DNA of 64,000 bases from Erinaceus europaeus (taxonomy: Eukaryota; Chordata; Mammalia; Eulipotyphla; Erinaceidae). The notes under the pieces are model-generated. The model saw only the letters and a list, made by a program, of their open reading frames with translations. It did not search any database and was not told the origin of the DNA. Made by a program: the position numbers and the translations under genes. Location: assembly GCF_950295315.1 (NCBI RefSeq), contig NC_080176.1, positions 34,561,006 to 34,625,005 on the forward strand. Direction: 5' to 3'. This document shows positions 1-10,889 of the stretch, in pieces (positions within the stretch are counted from its first letter, which is position 1; each line of letters begins with the position of its first letter).

Positions 1-60
1 GGTATACATAGAAAAACCTAAGGAATCCAGCAAGAAGCTTTTGGAAATCATCAGGCAATG
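1..60 (+). mobile_element. L1 ORF2 fragment
   Basis: The + strand reads [18 protein letters not shown], the part of L1 ORF2 reverse transcriptase also seen in the long L1 copy near 59.1 kb. It is cut by the window edge and by the LAR repeat that follows. Confidence 0.8.
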
Positions 61-935
61 GGCCTATATAGGATCTGGCACTCAATGTGAATCAACAATG
101 GTAGGGAATGTTCCATTCTCTGAAGGGAGGATGGATAGCATACTCTGCCTATCACTTGAGAATGATGGGTTCTGAAACTGGAGCATCCTGGAATGTTCCT
201 AGCCATGACCACAGAATTTGAGCTCAGACCTACAGGGATGCAGAGGTTACACAGGCTTCTGTGATGAATATGAGCCCCAGACCAAATCAATGGGGTTTAC
301 AGTCAACAATATTTATATACTTTTCCCATATTTGGGAGCTACTCTCTGTCCTGATCCAGCATTCTAGTCCTTTTTTCAACTATGATACCATCTCCTCAGA
401 CAATACCTTTTTCCCACCTGCATGTTGGCTGTGTGGCTCAGACAAAAATTAGTAAAATCACAAGCCCTTGGAATATACCTAAAATAGATTTCCTAGCCTC
501 TTAGAACAGTTTACACCAAATCTTATATACTATTGTTACCTTTAGGTTCATGACTATTAAATGATTTGTTCTGCTTTATATCTTAATGCTTGTTAGCCAC
601 CAAGTTGCAGATGCTACCATGAAGCCAACCTGACTTCCCTGGGCAGACAACATCACCAATGTGTCCTGGAACCCCATTTCCTCAGAGCCCTACCCCACTA
701 GGGAAAGATGAAACAGGCTGGGGTTATGGATCTACCTGTCAATACCCATTTCCAGCAGAGAAGTCAGACCTTCCACCTTCTGCACCTCATAATGATCTTT
801 GGTCCATACTCCCAAGGGGTAAAAGACTAGGGAATCTTCCGATGGAGGGGAGGGAATATCGAGCTCTGGTGGTGTATAGAATTGTACCCCTCTTATCCCA
901 AAATCTTGTCAATAATTATTAAATCACTAGTAATA
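61..935 (+). mobile_element. LAR repeat (long A-tailed LINE-like repeat), sense
   Basis: Related sequence recurs at 2513-3055, 12044-12306, 20349-21430, 21774-22140, 27589-28030 and 34807-35119. The sense 3' end reads '...gtacccctcttatcc...' and ends A-rich. The copy at 34807 has a 16-bp target duplication, so the family moves as a non-LTR element. I could not name it; the 3' end of an older LINE is my best guess. Confidence 0.6.
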
Positions 936-1302
936 ATAGTAATCATAACAATAATAAAGAAATGGTCAAAGAAATTCATATGCTTATATTTCCCAGCCTT
1001 CACTTCTAATCCATATTGTTTAGATTCATCACTGAAATATTGAGCAAAAATCCATGAAAAACTTCTCTCAAGGTTAATCTTTGTTTCTTAGATTCAAGGT
1101 ACAGAAGCCAAGTAGTATCCATAATAGGGAGATAAATTAACTCTGCTTCCTCCAAGGTAACTGGGGTCAGCTGGGAATATCTTCCTTTGGAGAGAACTAA
1201 TTTATAGACTGTAACTCAACTGTAGAGACATAAAGTTGATGCCTCCTATTCCTTCTCCAGCAGAAAGCCAAAGACATGCTTTGTGTAAGAGAGAAAGAGA
1301 AG
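936..1302. other. unassigned intergenic sequence
   Basis: AT-rich sequence. I see no exon, recognisable repeat or RNA gene. Confidence 0.5.
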
Positions 1303-1590
1303 ATCGTCAGAAGTAGCTCAGCAGGTAGAATACTTGAGACCCTAAGTTTGATCCCTGACACTACATAGGTGCACAACAGATGACATCAGAGACCTCCACT
1401 TGGTGGAACAGTGCTTTGGTATTACTCCCTCTTCTTTCCTCTCTCTGCTTATTGCTCCTTATGTATTCCCCCTCCCTCTCTGTCTCTCTTAGTAAAAAGA
1501 ATAAAACTTTGTGCTCAGGAGGTTGTTCAGTGGTATTGTATAAGCACAAGGCTCTGAGTTCATTCCCTGAAATATGTTAAAAAAAAAAAA
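1303..1590 (+). mobile_element. two degraded tRNA-derived SINE remnants
   Basis: 'agtagctcagcaggtagaat' followed by 'gtttgatccctgac' resembles A and B boxes. A second remnant starts near 1517 ('gttgttcagtggtattg ... gagttcattccct') and ends in an A run. Both are more diverged than the S1 copy that follows. Confidence 0.6.
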
Positions 1591-1607
1591 AAAAGAAGAA
1601 GAAGACA

Positions 1608-1895
1608 GGGAGTCGGGCTGTAGCGCAGCAGGTTAAGCGCAGGTGGCGCAAAGCACAAGGACCGGCATAAGGATCCCGGTTCAAACCCCAGCTCCCCACC
1701 TGCAGGGGAGTCGCTTCACAGGCGGTGAAGCAGGTCTGCAGGTGTCTATCTTTCTCTCCTCCTCTCTGTCTTCCCCTCCTCTCTCCATTTCTCTCTGTCC
1801 TATCCAACAACGACAACAACAATAATAACTACAACAATAAAAAACAACAAGGGCAACAAAAGGGAATAAATAAATAAAATAAATATTTATTAAAA
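1608..1895 (+). mobile_element. S1 tRNA-derived SINE, sense, near-consensus
   Basis: Complete copy: tRNA-like head with A box 'tagcgcagcaggttaagc' and B box 'ggttcaaacc', the 'ccccacctgcaggggagtcg' body, pyrimidine-rich middle, (CAA/TAA)n tail and A run. 'aagacag' flanks both ends, a probable target duplication. Among the least diverged copies here. Confidence 0.92.
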
Positions 1896-2180
1896 AAAAG
1901 ACAGAAGGCAAAGGAAGGGGGAAAAAAGAAACTATCACATGGGTTTAATCCTAAATGGTTGAGATCAAAATGATCATAATTGAACTTTCAACAGGATTTT
2001 TCTTTGTATAAAAGACCAGTTTTTTTTTTATAATATGTAATTAGAAAGAGATATTTTCAGCTGGTCACCTAGACATTTGTGAAAACACCTTGTCCTGTTA
2101 ATTCCCAAATAGCTTGTTTACAAGAAAGTGTGCCCTACTATACAGATGTGCAGTGATAATATGAAATTCTGTGGGATGTG

Positions 2181-4693
2181 CTAAAATCAGTTTTTTTTTT
2201 ATTTATTTGTTTATTGGGGAATTAATGTTTTACATTCAACAGTAAATATAATAGTTTGTACATTAATAACATTCCCCAGTTTCCCATTTAACAATACAAC
2301 CCCCACTATGTCATTTATCATCCTTCATGGACCTGTATTCTCCCCACCGACCCACCCCAGAGTCTTTTACTTGGGTGCAATATGCCAATTCCATTTCAGG
2401 TTCTACTTGTGTTTTCTTTTCTGATCTTGTTTTTCAACTTCTGCCTGAGAGTGAGATCATTCCATATTCATCCTTCTGTTTCTGACTTATTTCACTCAAC
2501 ATGATTTTTTTAAATTTTTTTTTTATTTAAGAAAGGATTAATTAACAAAACCATAGGGTAGGAGGGGTACAACTCCACACAATTCCCACCGCCCAATCTC
2601 CATATCCCACCCCCTCCCCCGATAGCTTTCCCATTCTCTATCCCTCTGGGAGCATGGACCCAGGGTCATTGAGGGTTGCAGAAGGTAGAAGGTCTGGCTT
2701 CTGTAATTGCTTCCTCGCTGAACATGGGCGTTGACTGGTCGGTCCGTACTCCCAGTCTGCCTCACTCTTTCCCTAGTAGGATGGGTCTCTGGGGAAGCTG
2801 AGCTCCAGGACACATTGGTGGGGTCTTCAATCCAGGGAAGTCTGGCCGGCATCCTGATGACACCTGGAACCTGGTGACTGAAAAGAGAGTTAACATACAA
2901 AGCCAAACAAATTGTTGAGCAATCATGGACCCAAAGCTTGGAAAAGTGGAGAGGAAGTATTAGGGAGGTACTCACTGCAAACTCTAGTATACTTCTGCTT
3001 TCTTACTTTGGTGCCATACTCCAAACTCAGTCAATTTCTGCTTTGCGTTTCTACTTCTTTTTTTTTTTTTTTTACATGCATAACATTCCCCAGATTCCCA
3101 TTTAACAATACAACCCCCACTATGTCATTCATCATTTTTCATGGACCTGTATTCTCCCCACCCACCCACCCACCCCAGAGTCTTTTACTTTGGTGTAATA
3201 CTCCAATTCCATTTCAGGTTCGACTTGTGTTTTCTTTTCTAATCTTGTTTTTCAATTTCGGCCTGAGAGTGAGATCATCCCATATTCATCCTTCTGTTTC
3301 TGACTTATTTCACTCAACATGATTTTTTCAAGGTCCATCCAAGATCGGCTGAAAACGGTGAAGTCACCATTTTTTACAGCTGAGTAGTATTCCATTGTGT
3401 ATATATACCACAACTTGCTCAGCCACTCATCTGTTGTTGGACACCTGGGTTGCTTCCAGGTTTTGGCTATTACAAATTGTGCTGCCAAAAACATATGTGT
3501 ACACAGATCTTTTTGGATGGATGTGTTGGGTTCCTTAGGATATATCCCCAGGAGAGGAATTGCAGGGTCATAGGGCAGGTCCATTTCTAGCCTTCTGAGA
3601 GTTCTCCAGACTGTACTCCACAGAGGTTGGATCAATTTACATTCCCACTAGCAGGGTAGGAGGGTTCCTTTGACCCCACACCCTCTCCAGCATTTGCTGC
3701 TGTTACCTTTTCTGATGTATGACATTCTCACAGGAGTGAAGTGATATCTCATTGTTGTCTTGATTTGCATTTCTCTGACAATCAAAGACATGGAGCGTTT
3801 TTTCATGTGTTTCTCAGCTTTTTGGATCTCTTCTGTGGTGAATATTCTGTCCATGTCCTCCCCCCATTTTTGGATGGGGTTATTTGTTGTCTTATTGTTG
3901 AGTCTGGCAAGCTCTTTAAATATGTGGGTTATTAAACTCTTTATCAGTACTTTTCAAATTATTGATCACTATTTCCTGGATTGACTTGTGTCTAGGTAAG
4001 TTAATTAAAGGGTTCACAGTGGCAGAAGTTAATAGTTATTTCAATAGTATTTAAATCTCTGAGTTGGAGCTCAGTGATTTAAAAGCCTCTTTTTTTTTTC
4101 TTCCCTGTAGGCTATGGGAACCTGAGGGCTTTTAAACTATCAATAGGCTTCAGCTTAATCACTGACTCCTGACCAAGAGATAAAGCAGGGTGTGGCAGAG
4201 ATAATCCGGTGGTTATGCAAAGAGACTTTCACAGCCCCTCAGCTATGCCACCTAGGTATAGGTCTTCTCCTGTTACCTGTTTAGATCTCTGTCCCCTGGT
4301 GTCCCTCCCTGTTGCTGCTCCAGATTCTGAGGGTAGTAACAATGGAGACTCAGAGTTGCACTTGGTGAGTCTCTGGGGAGTCCTCTCCTCCCTTCAGCTG
4401 TCCCCTTGTTGGTGGAGCAGACTGGAGGTGGTGTCTCAACTGATAAACTGCTGAACTGTTAGCAGTCACTTAATCTCTCCTTAGGCTCCTCTCTCCTCTC
4501 TGTCACCAGCCACATGTGTTTGTACTCACCGGTGATTTACTGGATTCCTGTGGTCATTCTAGTCCTGTCTTGTTTTGGTCCCGGGTGGTCTCCTTTGGTA
4601 TTCCTAGTTGATCCGGGAGAGGAGAGGAGAGGAGAGAAAGCGATCTGCTGCTCATAGCTCTGCCTCCGGAAACTGAATCTAAAATCAGTTTTT
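2181..4693 (-). mobile_element. composite L1 insertion with 15-bp target duplication
   Basis: 'ctaaaatcagttttt' occurs at 2181-2195 and again at 4679-4693, bracketing one antisense insertion. Inside, left to right, are an L1 3' UTR piece with a poly-T start (2196-2510), an antisense LAR segment (2513-3055), and a second L1 3' UTR and ORF2 C-terminus (3056-3937) fused directly to an L1 5' UTR (about 3938-4678). The 5' end matches that of the long L1 at 63.0 kb, so it is a full-length-ended element missing ORF1 and most of ORF2. Confidence 0.85.
2513..3055 (-). mobile_element. LAR segment inside the composite L1
   Basis: Antisense copy closely similar to 20349-20815 and 34807-35119 ('accataggg taggaggggtac'). 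It lies between two copies of the L1 3' UTR and may be read-through sequence carried along during L1 retrotransposition. Confidence 0.65.
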
Positions 4694-4754
4694 AAGTAAT
4701 GCAAGTAATTTAAGTTTTTGAAAAGACTTATTTTATGAACAGAAGAGAGAGATT

Positions 4755-4915
4755 GAGGGGCCAGGTGGTGGTGTTCCCTGTTGAGAGCACATTACCATAA
4801 GCAAGGACTCAGGTTTAAGCCCCTAGTCCCCTCCTGCAGGGGGAAGCCTCACCGGCACTGAAGCAGTGTTGTGGCTACCTCTCTGTCTCTTTCCCTCTCT
4901 AACTCTGCTTTAGTC
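4755..4915 (+). mobile_element. S2 tRNA-derived SINE, sense
   Basis: 'ggccaggtggtggtgttccc ... gactcaggtttaagcccc ... ctcctgcagggggaagc' matches the S2 type. It has no A tail because L1 sequence begins directly after the pyrimidine tract. Confidence 0.8.
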
Positions 4916-5880
4916 TTCCTTGCAATTGGGTTTGATTCATCAAAGATGTCCTTGAGGTGTATGTGGGAAAGTGTTTTACCAATGTTTTCCTCTAAGTATT
5001 TGATTGTTTCTGGTCTGACATCTAGGTCTTTGATCCATTTGGAGTTGATTTTTGTTTCTGGTGAGATAAAGTGGTTCAATTTCATTCTTCTGCATGTTTC
5101 AACCCAGTTTTCCCAGCACCATTTATTGAAGAGAGCCTCCTTTTTCCATTTAATCCTTTGGGCCCCCTTATCAAAGATTAGATGCCCATAGGTGTTGGGA
5201 ATGTCTTTAAAATTTATGCGGAAAAAAGTTCTGCCAATATTTTCCTCTAAGTATCTGATAGTTTCTGGTCTAACATCCAAGTCCTTGATCCACTTGGAAT
5301 TTACTTTTGTATTTGGTGAAATACAGTGATTCAGTTTCATTCTTCTGTATGTTTCAACCCATTGTTTCCAACACCATTTGTTGAAGAGACTCTGCTTTCC
5401 CCATGTAATAGTCTGGGCCCCTTTTTCAAAGATTAGATGTCCATAGGTATGGGGCCTCATTTCTGGGCTCTCAATTCTATTCCACTGGTCAGTGTGTCTG
5501 TTCATGTTCCAGTACCAAGCAGTTTTGATGACAATGGCCCTATAATACAGTTTGAAATCTGGGAGTGTGATGCCTCTAGTTCTGTTCTTTTTTCTCAAGA
5601 TTGTTTTGGCAATTCTAGGTCTTTTCTGGTTCCAGATAAACATTTGTAGCATTTTTTCTATTCTCCTAAAAAATGTGCTTGGGATCTTGATGGGGATAGC
5701 ATTAAATTTGTAGATGGCTCTGGGTAATATATTCATTTTGATGATGTTAATTCTACCAACCCATGAACATGGAATATCTTTCCACTTCTTTGTGTCTTTT
5801 TCAATTTCTTTGAGTAGTGACTCATAATTTTCAGTATACAAGTCTTTCACTTCTTTGGTTAGGTTTACTCCTTCAGGTGG
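4916..5880 (-). mobile_element. L1 ORF2 fragment with an in-frame internal duplication
   Basis: Antisense L1 ORF2 from the post-RT region. About 100 residues occur twice: [19 protein letters not shown] and [18 protein letters not shown] each start a copy, and each copy ends in [14 protein letters not shown] plus a YLEENIG block. The two copies differ at many positions and stay in one open frame, so this is a join of two diverged L1 segments rather than a recent tandem duplication. No gene function is proposed. Confidence 0.85.
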
Positions 5881-6061
5881 TGCACTTTGTAACAAAGCCA
5901 CAGAACCTACATATAGATCAGGGCCCATGAGACAGAACACATGTGCACATGTACCCATAAGTTAGAGGAATAGATACACCTTAAAGCAAATGCACACAAT
6001 AATTTGCAGTGACCCCAAACAGCAAGCAAGTAGAAAGACCTTAAAAAAAAAAAAGACACCA
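5881..6061. other. unassigned sequence
   Basis: Between the L1 fragment and an S3 SINE; no confident match. It may belong to the left part of the LAR copy that ERV2 entered. Confidence 0.35.
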
Positions 6062-6215
6062 CGTGGTCCGAGAGGTGATGCAGTGATAAAGCTTTGGACT
6101 CTCAAGCATGAGGTTCCAACTTTCATCCCTGGCAGCACATGTACCAGAGTAATGTCTGTTTTTTTTCTCTCTCCTCCTGTCTTTCTCATAAATAAATAAA
6201 ATCTTAAAAAAAAAA
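6062..6215 (+). mobile_element. S3 tRNA-derived SINE, sense
   Basis: 'ggtccgagaggtgatgcagtg ... tctcaagcatgaggttcc ... gcagcacatgtaccagag' with '(aaat)n' and A tail. 'aaaaaagacacca' lies on both sides and is the target duplication. Confidence 0.9.
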
Positions 6216-6248
6216 AGACACCATAAAATGATACTTATATACTTTTTA
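6216..6248 (+). mobile_element. LAR copy, left arm interrupted by ERV2
   Basis: 'gatacttatatactttttat' matches the LAR copy at about 308-328 just before its 'catatttggg' block. That block continues on the far side of ERV2 at 12042. Confidence 0.5.
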
Positions 6249-6455
6249 TGGGGAAGGCCCCTGGGGAATGACTCCTAGGGGACACTGAGGCTTTGAGAAG
6301 GGTGAACCCCGGGTACCCTATAGGTAAGGACGGTAGGTGTGCCCCACCTCAGCTGATGAGAAATGAACAGATCATGACCCTTGGGACCCCCAGGGGACGC
6401 CCTCGTGTCCGCCACCAGTGGCCAGTGGGATGGAGAGCTGAGAACAACCCACATC
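6249..6455 (+). mobile_element. ERV2 5' LTR remnant
   Basis: Starts at a plausible TG in 'tatggggaagg' and ends just before the primer-binding site. Only the U5-like part matches the 3' LTR, so U3 here is rearranged, deleted or misjudged. Confidence 0.5.
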
Positions 6456-6473
6456 TGGCACCCTAACAGGGAC
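6456..6473 (+). promoter_or_regulatory. ERV2 primer-binding site, tRNA-Lys3-like
   Basis: 'tggcaccctaacagggac' differs at two positions from the lentiviral/betaretroviral Lys3-type site 'tggcgcccgaacagggac'. It lies directly after the LTR U5 end, as expected for a site that primes minus-strand DNA synthesis. Confidence 0.75.
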
Positions 6474-6774
6474 CTGTCCAGACTCTGCAAGATAGGAGGA
6501 TCAGGTGAGTGATCCACACAAAGGACATTGGTACCTTGTACCCGCAGTTCCCGAGAGGTCCTGACAGTTAAAATTCCTCTCTTTCTTTGACTATCCTCTA
6601 TATTTTCCTAGACTGACCTGTGGCAAGGGACTACGAAATGGTCCAGGGCAACTGAAGATCTCCGGCCAGAGCTACTCTCCTGCCTGACTTGAAGGCTCCG
6701 CACCCTCTGCCTGGACCCCAACAGCCCGTTAGAGCATCAGGAAGGACTGATTAATTCTCTTTGCTTCTTTTTTT

Positions 6775-7065
6775 TCTTTTTTTTATATTTATTTTATTTA
6801 TTTATTCTCCCTTTTGTTGCCCTTATTGTTTTATTGTTGTAGTTATTATTGTTGTTGTCGTTGTTGGATAGGACAGAGAGAAATGGAGAGAGGGAGGGGA
6901 AGACAGAGAGGAGGAGAGAAAGACACCTGCAGACCTGCTTCACCGCCTGTGAAGCGACTCCCCTGCAGGTGGGGAGCCGGGGTTCGAACCGGGATCCTTA
7001 TACCGGTCTTTGTGCTTTGCGCCACCTGCGCTTAGCCTGCTGCACTACAGCCCGACTCCCTCTTT
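6775..7065 (-). mobile_element. S1 SINE in ERV2 leader, antisense, near-consensus
   Basis: Complete antisense copy ending 'ctgcactacagcccgactccc'. 'ctctttgcttctt' on both sides is the target duplication, splitting the ERV2 leader upstream of gag. Confidence 0.92.
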
Positions 7066-7295
7066 GCTTCTTTCAATGAAAAACTGGTAACCCCTTAGGC
7101 TAGTAGACACCAATAGGGCAGCCGCCAGTCATCTTTAAATTCGGGGGACAGGCTTAACGGTAGACTCGGGAATCTCCCAGAGACTTCTACTCCAGAAATA
7201 TTGCCTTGTAGTCAAGCCATTTCCTTTTCCTTTCTGTCATCATGGGAAATCTCCCCTTCAGCCAGAGGAACCCACAGCTCCAACGTCTGAGGGCC

Positions 7296-7412
7296 CCCCT
7301 TTTAAATTTTTTATTGGGGAATTAATGTTTTACATTCAACAGTAAATACAATAGCTTGTACATGCGTAACATTTCTCAGTTTTCCACCTAACAATACAAC
7401 CCCCACTAGGTC
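7296..7412 (-). mobile_element. short L1 3' end inserted in ERV2 gag
   Basis: 'ttttttattggggaattaatg' through 'caacccccactagg' is the antisense L1 3' UTR end. 'tgagggcc' occurs at both junctions, a probable short target duplication. Confidence 0.8.
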
Positions 7413-8336
7413 TTGAGGGCCTTTTTTGAGTCCCGGGGCATGAAGGCTTCCAAGAGGCAGGCAGAAACTTTCTGGGATACTGTCCTATCTGTTGTGCCCT
7501 GGGTTACCGCTTCCCACATTTTTGACAAAGAAATCTGGGCCAGAATAACTTTCCTTGCTTGGCCTGCGGAGGTTAGAGAAGGCTTTTCGCTCCCTCTAAA
7601 CTTTTCCCCTGTCATTTAGGCCACTAGACAATGTGTCGGAGCCCCCGGAACCCCTTGATGAGGCCATTGAGAGGTGCACTTTGAACCCCCCTAAATTTCC
7701 TGGGACGCTACACCTCTGCCCCATCCCGCCGGCCGACATCCATATGGACATTGAAGATTTTCAAAAGGTTTTGACACAACGCTGACCTTGAAGATTTAAA
7801 AAATTAAATTCCTGAATGCCCTTCCCCCCCCACTCCCCCCAGCTTTACCCTCCCTTACCTCCCTATGAGGCGGGGCCTGAAGCTGGAGCTCCGGATCCCA
7901 AGTCCCCAAAATTGCCTCCCCCCACAGGAACCCCTGCCCCTTTTTCGTGGGCTGAGGAGCTTTGCCGGATTAGAGACTGTCCCCGGCCACCCAACATGCC
8001 ATCCTACAGGGCATGGCCCAGGGATTAAATACACCACAATATTAGAAAGCCTTTGCAGGGGCCTCACTACTACCTTCCCATTTTCTTCAACGGGAAGCTT
8101 TTTATTGGGACAAATGCTCCCAACAAGAAAGGCGCAATCAGGCACAGGGCCTCCAGTGGGACATTAATTGCCTTCTGGGAGAAGGGGTCCTCTGGTGTTC
8201 TCCCAGGCGGCAGACAGAGCAGTCTCCGTTCTACTTCGAACAAGTGCGCATTTGCACCATGCAGGCTTGGAACCGCATCTCCATCAGTGGCCAGGACACC
8301 GGCGACTCCCCATTGACCACTCTAAGAGAAAAGGCA

Positions 8337-8668
8337 GGGGGTCGGACTGTAGCACAGCGGGTTTGCGCACGCAAAGCGCAAGGACCGGCATAAGGATCCC
8401 AGCTCCCCACTTGCATGGGAGTTGCTTCACAAGCGTTGAAGCAGGTCTGCAGGTGTCTATCTTTCTCTCCCTCTTTCTGTCTTCCCCTTCTCTCTCAATT
8501 TCTCTCTGTCCTATCCAACAACAAACAACATCAACAAGGCTACAACAACAAGAGCAACAAAAGGGGGGAAAAATGGCCTCCAGGAGCAGTGGATTCATGG
8601 TGCAGGCACTGAGTCCCAGAAATAACCCTGGAGGCAAAAGAAAAAAAAAGAAAAAGAAAAGGCAGGGG
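8337..8668 (+). mobile_element. S1 SINE (long form) in ERV2 gag, sense
   Basis: Carries the extra 3' module 'ggcctccaggagcagtggatt ... gaataaccctggaggc' seen in the long form. 'agaaaaggcagg' on both sides is the target duplication. Confidence 0.9.
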
Positions 8669-9149
8669 AGCCTACGTCTGATTTTGTACAAAGAATCAAA
8701 GAAAGCATAGAGAGAAAAGTCAGCGACCCTATTATTAGAGAGGAGATGATCCATCATCTGGTTTGGGAAGGCATGAATTCAGACTGGAGACAGTCCTGTC
8801 CAAGTATGAAGAGGTGCCATTACAAAGATTGGTTAATTGCTACCCAAGATGTTGGTTCCCTTTCCCAACTAGCCACCGTCATGGCACAGGCCTTTGCCAC
8901 TGAAAGCGTGGCGAACCCCCAAGGGACCTGCTTCTGGTGTAGTAAAGCGGTCATTGGAGGAAAGATTTCCCTGAGGAGCTGAGGGCTTCTCCCACTGGTT
9001 TCCCTTCTGCTGTTTGTCCCTGGTGGCAAAAGAGTTTCTGCTGGAAAAAGGATTGTAGATCTAAATATCATAAAGACTGAACCCCCCTCCCTCCTTTAAA
9101 CTAGATGAGGGGTGCACCCCAGGGGGGAGGCCCGAGCCTTCCAGACCCA

Positions 9150-9490
9150 CTGGACTACCCTGATACAGGAAGGGAGGAAGAAGTGCTAGAGTGACACTGG
9201 AGCAGATGAAACAATCTTGCGTAAAGAAGAAATACGCAGGGTTGGCCTCTAGTTCCATGCCCCCAACTAGCTGGGGTAGGAGGAACAACCCATGCATTCC
9301 AAGCCCAGGACTCCCTCACATGGGAAGACCCTAACGGAGCTAAAGGAAAGTTCTCGCCCCTGGTAGCCAAGGGGCTCCCTGTCAACCTCCTTGGGCACGA
9401 CTTGCTCAATGCCAGAGATGTCATCATCACCACTGATGATTACCCTTCCCTCAAGGGCTCTGACACCAAGGACACCCTGCACAAAATACT
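9150..9490 (+). pseudogene. pro: ERV2 protease, broken
   Basis: Aspartic protease of the provirus. DTGADETIL (from 9193) holds the active-site D-T/S-G, and NLLGHDLL lies near 9388 where the family has its C-terminal G-R/H-D motif. Frame breaks occur between them. ERV1 has the same order in minus orientation. Confidence 0.7.
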
Positions 9491-10026
9491 ACATCACCAT
9501 TCCCAATTCTAATGGTCACTGCCAAGTATGAGACCCCCACCCTAGAATGGGAAAATGATCATCCCATTTGGGTTGAGCAGTGGCCGCTCCCAGGGGAGAA
9601 ACTTAAGACTCTTAAAGAATTTATAGATGACCAGCTCTCTAAGGGGCACATATACCTTTCCTGTAGCCCCTGGAACACCCCTGTATTTACCATTAAGAAG
9701 GGGTCGGGAAAATGGAGGCTCCTACAGGACCTCCGCACCATTAATAAAACCATGAAAGTCTGGGGCACACCACAGAGAGAGCTACTGCTCACGTCTGTTA
9801 TCCCAACTGGAGTTCTTGTGATTGTCTTTTCTCCTTCCCCTTAAGCCCCCGTGATTGTCAAGGATTTGCTTTCACTGTCCCTACTATCAACAACTTAGGT
9901 CCAGCCGATGTATATGAATGGGTTGTCCTCCCCCAGAGCATGGCTAACAGCCCCATCATATGTCAAGAGGCAGTGGTCTATGCCCTGGCTGAGAGCCAAG
10001 AACAGGGCCTTAAAATTTATCATTAT

Positions 10027-10235
10027 GGGAGTCAGGCGGTAGTGCAGCGGGTTAACCGCATGTGTCACAAAGCACAAGGACTGGCAGAAGGATCCCAGTT
10101 TGAGCCCCAGTTCCCCACCTGCAGGAGAGTTGCTTCACAGGTGGTGAAGCAGGTCTGCAGGTGTCTATCTTTCTCTCCCCCTCTGTCTTTCCCTCCTCTC
10201 TCAATTTCTCTCTGTCTTATCCAACAACAATGACA
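10027..10235 (+). mobile_element. S1 SINE in ERV2 RT, sense, 3'-truncated
   Basis: Head 'gagtcaggcggtagtgcagcgg' with B box 'agtttgagccc', running to 'ctgtcttatccaacaac'. The A-rich tail is missing and ERV2 or LTR sequence follows. Confidence 0.88.
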
Positions 10236-10251
10236 TCAAACCTAAGAGAAA

Positions 10252-10889
10252 CTGTTGGGACCATGTGTAAGCCTGATAGAGCTTAGGGAGAACCACCCCC
10301 GTCTTTGGATGGAGGTCTGAGAAGATAACCTCTTGGTAAGTCTCTCTCAACTGAGGTAAGCATAAGGGGGGAAACTCAGACTTGGTTCTTTCCTTCTTGA
10401 CTCTCAGGCCCACAGAAACCCCAGTACTTCCCTCCATTAACTGCAGGCCACATGGCCGCAGATTCACTTATTCAAAGTCACCTTCTGATCACAGAAGAAC
10501 ATACCTTATCACACACTTCATCACACACCTCAGACCCCAGACAAGAGAAATTCCAAACTATATGGCTCTTTGATATCCATCTTCTCTCTGTCTCACCCTA
10601 CGGGTTTAACCCCTATGCTTCTCTCAAATACCTTTGGATAATTAAGTTGCTTGTGTCATGGAGAATAACTGTCTTGTATCTCATCAATTCCTGTCATACC
10701 AGCCCCCTACCTTAGGGGCATGCCGACCGTTAAGAAACCTGTAATTTCTGACATATTTCAACAATAATTCCCTTCGTTGCTTTTCTATTTAACTCATGTC
10801 CACTTTGCTAATAAACGGATTCTACAGATTCTAGGATTCTAGGCACGCTAAGAGTCCCCTGGTGTCTTTTACTTTGTGTTACCCCTGTC
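10252..10889 (+). mobile_element. LTR-like insertion in ERV2 pol
   Basis: Begins 'tgttgggacc', ends near 'ttacccctgtca', and contains a TATA-like 'ctatttaactc' (about 10784) and 'aataaa' (10811) in the right order for promoter and polyadenylation signal. RT sequence resumes after it. I do not see a clean target duplication, so the ends are approximate. It differs from the ERV1 and ERV2 LTRs. Confidence 0.6.

Larger units (their letters stand above)
7242..9090 (+). pseudogene. gag: ERV2 gag, broken
   Basis: Structural polyprotein of a betaretrovirus-like provirus. The start is MGNLPFSQ (a myristoylation-type MG start) in 'atcatgggaaa'. Matrix-like residues continue after an L1 scrap (LRAFFESRGMKASKRQ ... 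SVVPWVTASHIF, 7412-7617). Capsid-like sequence follows on both sides of a SINE. Nucleocapsid traces are CFWCSK (about 8931) and FCWKKDC (about 9039). Many stops and frameshifts make it non-functional. The matrix block is useful because ERV1 has something quite different in that place. Confidence 0.75.

Noticed and set aside
1608..1895. tRNA genes suggested by A and B boxes
   Set aside because: The tRNA-like heads belong to multi-copy SINEs with A tails and target duplications; they do not fold as full cloverleaf genes and occur tens of times.
3930..3945. L1 splicing as the cause of the ORF2-5' UTR joint
   Set aside because: Compared with the intact L1, the joint does not fall at a clear GT-AG pair, so a deletion or template jump is equally likely.
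4849..5958. 369-codon open frame on the minus strand
   Set aside because: It is L1 ORF2 sequence with an internal duplication, not a cellular gene.
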